This document shows positions 61,964 through 64,000 of a DNA stretch of 64,000 nucleotides, in pieces. The stretch covers positions 1-64,000 of the forward strand of contig CAVTFD010000019.1 in the NCBI GenBank assembly GCA_963733945.1. The letters run 5' to 3'. The stretch comes from AP-15 sp963733945. GTDB taxonomy: Bacteria > Pseudomonadota > Alphaproteobacteria > ATCC43930 > CGMCC-115725. The position numbers and the translations under genes were made by a program. Each line of letters opens with the position of its first letter. Positions within the stretch are counted from its first letter, which is position 1. Below the pieces are notes generated by a model. It saw only the letters and a list, made by a program, of their open reading frames with translations, was not told the DNA's origin and ran no database searches.

Positions 61964-64000
61964 ATACGGCTTGTACTGCGCGCCGCGGCTATTTCGCTTG
62001 CGGCGCTTTTGATTGTCGCCGTGACGTTGCCGGCCGCGTACGCGGCTAGCGCAACAACCGCCAAATCGGCAAAGGCCTCGGCCGAGACGGCTACTCCCGC
62101 GGAGATCGACGCGCTTCTGAGCCTACTGGGCGATGCCAAGGTGCAAGCCTGGTTGAAGCAACAGCACGCAACCGAGGCTGCTGCCCCGGCGCCAGCCAAA
62201 CCCGCGGATGAATCCCCCGAGGATATGATGTCCGCCCGCGTCGACGCGGTGCGCGGGCACCTCGCCGATTTGACCGATGCGATCCCGGGTATGCCAGCGG
62301 AGTTCGCGCATGCCGCAGATGTTTTCCAGGACCGGTTGGGGGGCAAGCGGCCGGCGCGCATCCTGACCTTGCTCGCCGCTTTCGTGGGTCTCGGCTTTGG
62401 CTTCGAAGCGCTGTTTAGCCGGGCTACACGGCGCATACGCGAGAACCTGGACCGGCATCCGGTGGACACCGTCGGCGATCGCGTGCGCCTCGTCGCCGAG
62501 CGCGCCGCCTTTGCCCTGGGTTCTGTTGTCGCCTATGCCGTCGGCAGCATCGGCGCCTTTCTCGTCTTTCACTGGCCAGGGCTGCTGCGCCAGATCGTTT
62601 TGGGCTATCTGATCGTTTTTCTGGCCATCCGCATTGCCGCCGTCCTCGGCCGGTTCTTGCTGGCGCCGGTTAATGACCGATTCCGCGTCTGCCCGATGGA
62701 AGCGGCGGCGGCGCGGTATTGGTATGTGCGGTTGAAGCTCATCGTCGGGTGGACGGTGCTCGCCTTGGTGACAAAGGGCGTGCTCGGCGAACTCGAAATT
62801 TCGGCGCCGGCGCGCGACATTGTTGGTTATGGGTTCGGGCTCGGCACGCTGGCAATTCTGCTCGAAGCCATCTGGCGGCGACCGCTCGAAAGCGCCGAGG
62901 CGGGGTTCGAGCCCGTGCGCGAAATCCGCCACTTGAGTCGCATTAAGATAAACGCGCTGCTGACTGTAGGCTTGGTGTTGCTATGGGGGCTCCGCGTCGC
63001 TGGAATGATGCCCGCGTTCTGGCTGCTCGCCGTCGTTATGGTCTGGCCTCTTGCCGACCGATTGACCCGGCGGGCGGTCGAGCACCTGCTGCGACCGCCT
63101 GGTACGACCGAAATTGCCGGTCCGCCGACCCTCACCGCGGTCTTTCTCGAGCGCGGGCTGCGGGCGGCGTGGATCATTGGTGCGCTGGCGCTGCTCGCCT
63201 GGGGCTGGGGGATTGATCTGGAGAGCCTGGCGGGGCGGGAGACGACGGTGACCCGTATCGCGCACGGCGCTTTGAGCGCCGTTGCCATTGCCCTGATCGC
63301 CGATTTCATCTGGCATATCGCAAAAGCCGCGATCGATATCAAGCTCGCTGAGACTGCGGATCTCGGTCTGCCGAATACCCCCGATGCGCGACGGCGGGCG
63401 CGGCTGCGCACTTTGTTACCGATTTTTCGCAATATCCTGTTCGTCGTGGTCGTTGCCTCCGCCGCACTGATGGCGTTGGCGGCAATGGGTGTTGAGATCG
63501 GCCCGCTGATCGCCGCTCTGAGCGTCCTTGGCGTTGCGATCGGCTTTGGCGCGCAGACCTTTGTCCGCGACATCATCGCGGGGATGTTTTATCTGCTCGA
63601 CGATGCCTTCCGGATCGGCGAATACATCCAGAGCGGCAATTACAAGGGCACGGTCGAAGGCTTTAGCATCCGCTCGGTCCGCTTACGGCACCAGCGCGGC
63701 CCGGTCTACACCGTTCCATTCAGCTTATTGGGCGCCGTCCAAAACATGAGCCGCGACTGGGTCATCGACAAACTCACGGTTGGCATCACCTATGACAGCG
63801 ATATCGAGCTCGCCCGAAAATTGATCAAGCAGATCGGGCTGGATCTGGCCAAGGACCCCGAATTTGCTCCGGTGATCCTCGAGCCGCTGAAAATGCAGGG
63901 CGTCGACGCCTTCGGTGATTACGCGGTCCAGATCCGGATGAAGATGATGACTTTGCCCGGCGAGAACTTCGTCGTCCGGCGTCAGGCTCTTTTCAGAATC
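61964..64000 (+). CDS. MscS-family mechanosensitive ion channel, partial (window edge), atypical ATA start
   Basis: Open frame of 679 codons to the window end. A ribosome site GAGGAGA (61951-61957) stands six bases before ATA at 61964, where ATG would be expected; no in-frame ATG lies near, and the N-terminus reads RLVLRAAAISLAALLIVAVT, a signal peptide ending PAAYAAS. A periplasmic Ala-rich region, several hydrophobic helices and the MscS pore helix GVAIGFGAQTFVRDIIAG (about residue 523) follow, then the beta domain with YKGTVEGFSIRSVRLR and VPFSLLGAVQNMSRDW. It belongs to the large multi-helix MscS group. It opens under membrane tension. Confidence 0.9.
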   Translation, partial: MRLVLRAAAISLAALLIVAVTLPAAYAASATTAKSAKASAETATPAEIDALLSLLGDAKVQAWLKQQHATEAAAPAPAKPADESPEDMMSARVDAVRGHLADLTDAIPGMPAEFAHAADVFQDRLGGKRPARILTLLAAFVGLGFGFEALFSRATRRIRENLDRHPVDTVGDRVRLVAERAAFALGSVVAYAVGSIGAFLVFHWPGLLRQIVLGYLIVFLAIRIAAVLGRFLLAPVNDRFRVCPMEAAAARYWYVRLKLIVGWTVLALVTKGVLGELEISAPARDIVGYGFGLGTLAILLEAIWRRPLESAEAGFEPVREIRHLSRIKINALLTVGLVLLWGLRVAGMMPAFWLLAVVMVWPLADRLTRRAVEHLLRPPGTTEIAGPPTLTAVFLERGLRAAWIIGALALLAWGWGIDLESLAGRETTVTRIAHGALSAVAIALIADFIWHIAKAAIDIKLAETADLGLPNTPDARRRARLRTLLPIFRNILFVVVVASAALMALAAMGVEIGPLIAALSVLGVAIGFGAQTFVRDIIAGMFYLLDDAFRIGEYIQSGNYKGTVEGFSIRSVRLRHQRGPVYTVPFSLLGAVQNMSRDWVIDKLTVGITYDSDIELARKLIKQIGLDLAKDPEFAPVILEPLKMQGVDAFGDYAVQIRMKMMTLPGENFVVRRQALFRI

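Overview
The window is GC-rich DNA with the gene content and order of an alphaproteobacterium, probably a free-living, metabolically versatile Rhodospirillales/Rhizobiales-like lineage. Pointers are the adjacent gltX and gltA, the order serS-pcm-M23 lipoprotein-DUF815 ATPase-yajC-secD-secF-Mth938, NDUFAF3- and NDUFAF6-like complex I assembly relatives, and many CoA-transferase, acyl-CoA dehydrogenase and enoyl-CoA hydratase genes. No tRNA, rRNA or CRISPR array was seen.

Layout. 1-1008: decayed RAYT transposase remnant, a RidA protein and a frameshifted small gene. 1625-5844: oxidative catabolism group (Rieske oxygenase, HiPIP, HD-domain protein, cysteine-free maleate isomerase-like protein, LigB-type dioxygenase). 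5907-10396: gltA, gltX and an acyl-CoA ligase. 10601-18344: the serS to Mth938 block. 18481-27271: small envelope proteins, then a surface-glycan island (TylF-like methyltransferase, glycosyltransferase, GDP-heptose operon hddA-gmhA-hddC/gmhB, a large membrane protein) and sodB. 27289-29058: NDUFAF6-like protein and an enoyl-CoA hydratase. 29663-33053: an ABC-three-component (ABC-3C) conflict system. 33286-43303: acyl-CoA metabolism, cupin, DUF2332 and a GT2-GtrA glycosyltransferase. 43332-48250: phosphoesterase, secreted protein, GMC oxidoreductase, LLM oxidoreductase and dienelactone hydrolase. 48350-52474: a scarred accessory locus with a Phd antitoxin next to a minimal nucleotidyltransferase, an IS701-family element with an exact 4-bp target duplication, a second truncated nucleotidyltransferase and a DUF262 gene carrying two in-frame stops. 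52626-64000: uvrA, SGNH hydrolase, GST, GNAT, cupin, DadA-like oxidase, CoA-transferase, ABM monooxygenase and a partial MscS channel.

Two kinds of damage stand out. Many genes, including normally essential ones (serS, secD) and the repair gene uvrA, carry single-base indels. Most of these are +1, and several are visibly one doubled base whose removal restores a well-conserved frame; this looks like consensus or sequencing error. The two defence-type nuclease genes (the ABC-3C effector and DUF262) carry in-frame stop codons, which that error pattern does not explain and which may be real inactivation. The most interesting material is the ABC-3C locus, the IS-split Phd/MNT/DUF262 locus, the Rieske-HiPIP pairing, the cysteine-free racemase-fold protein, and hairpin repeats that coexist with a RAYT remnant.
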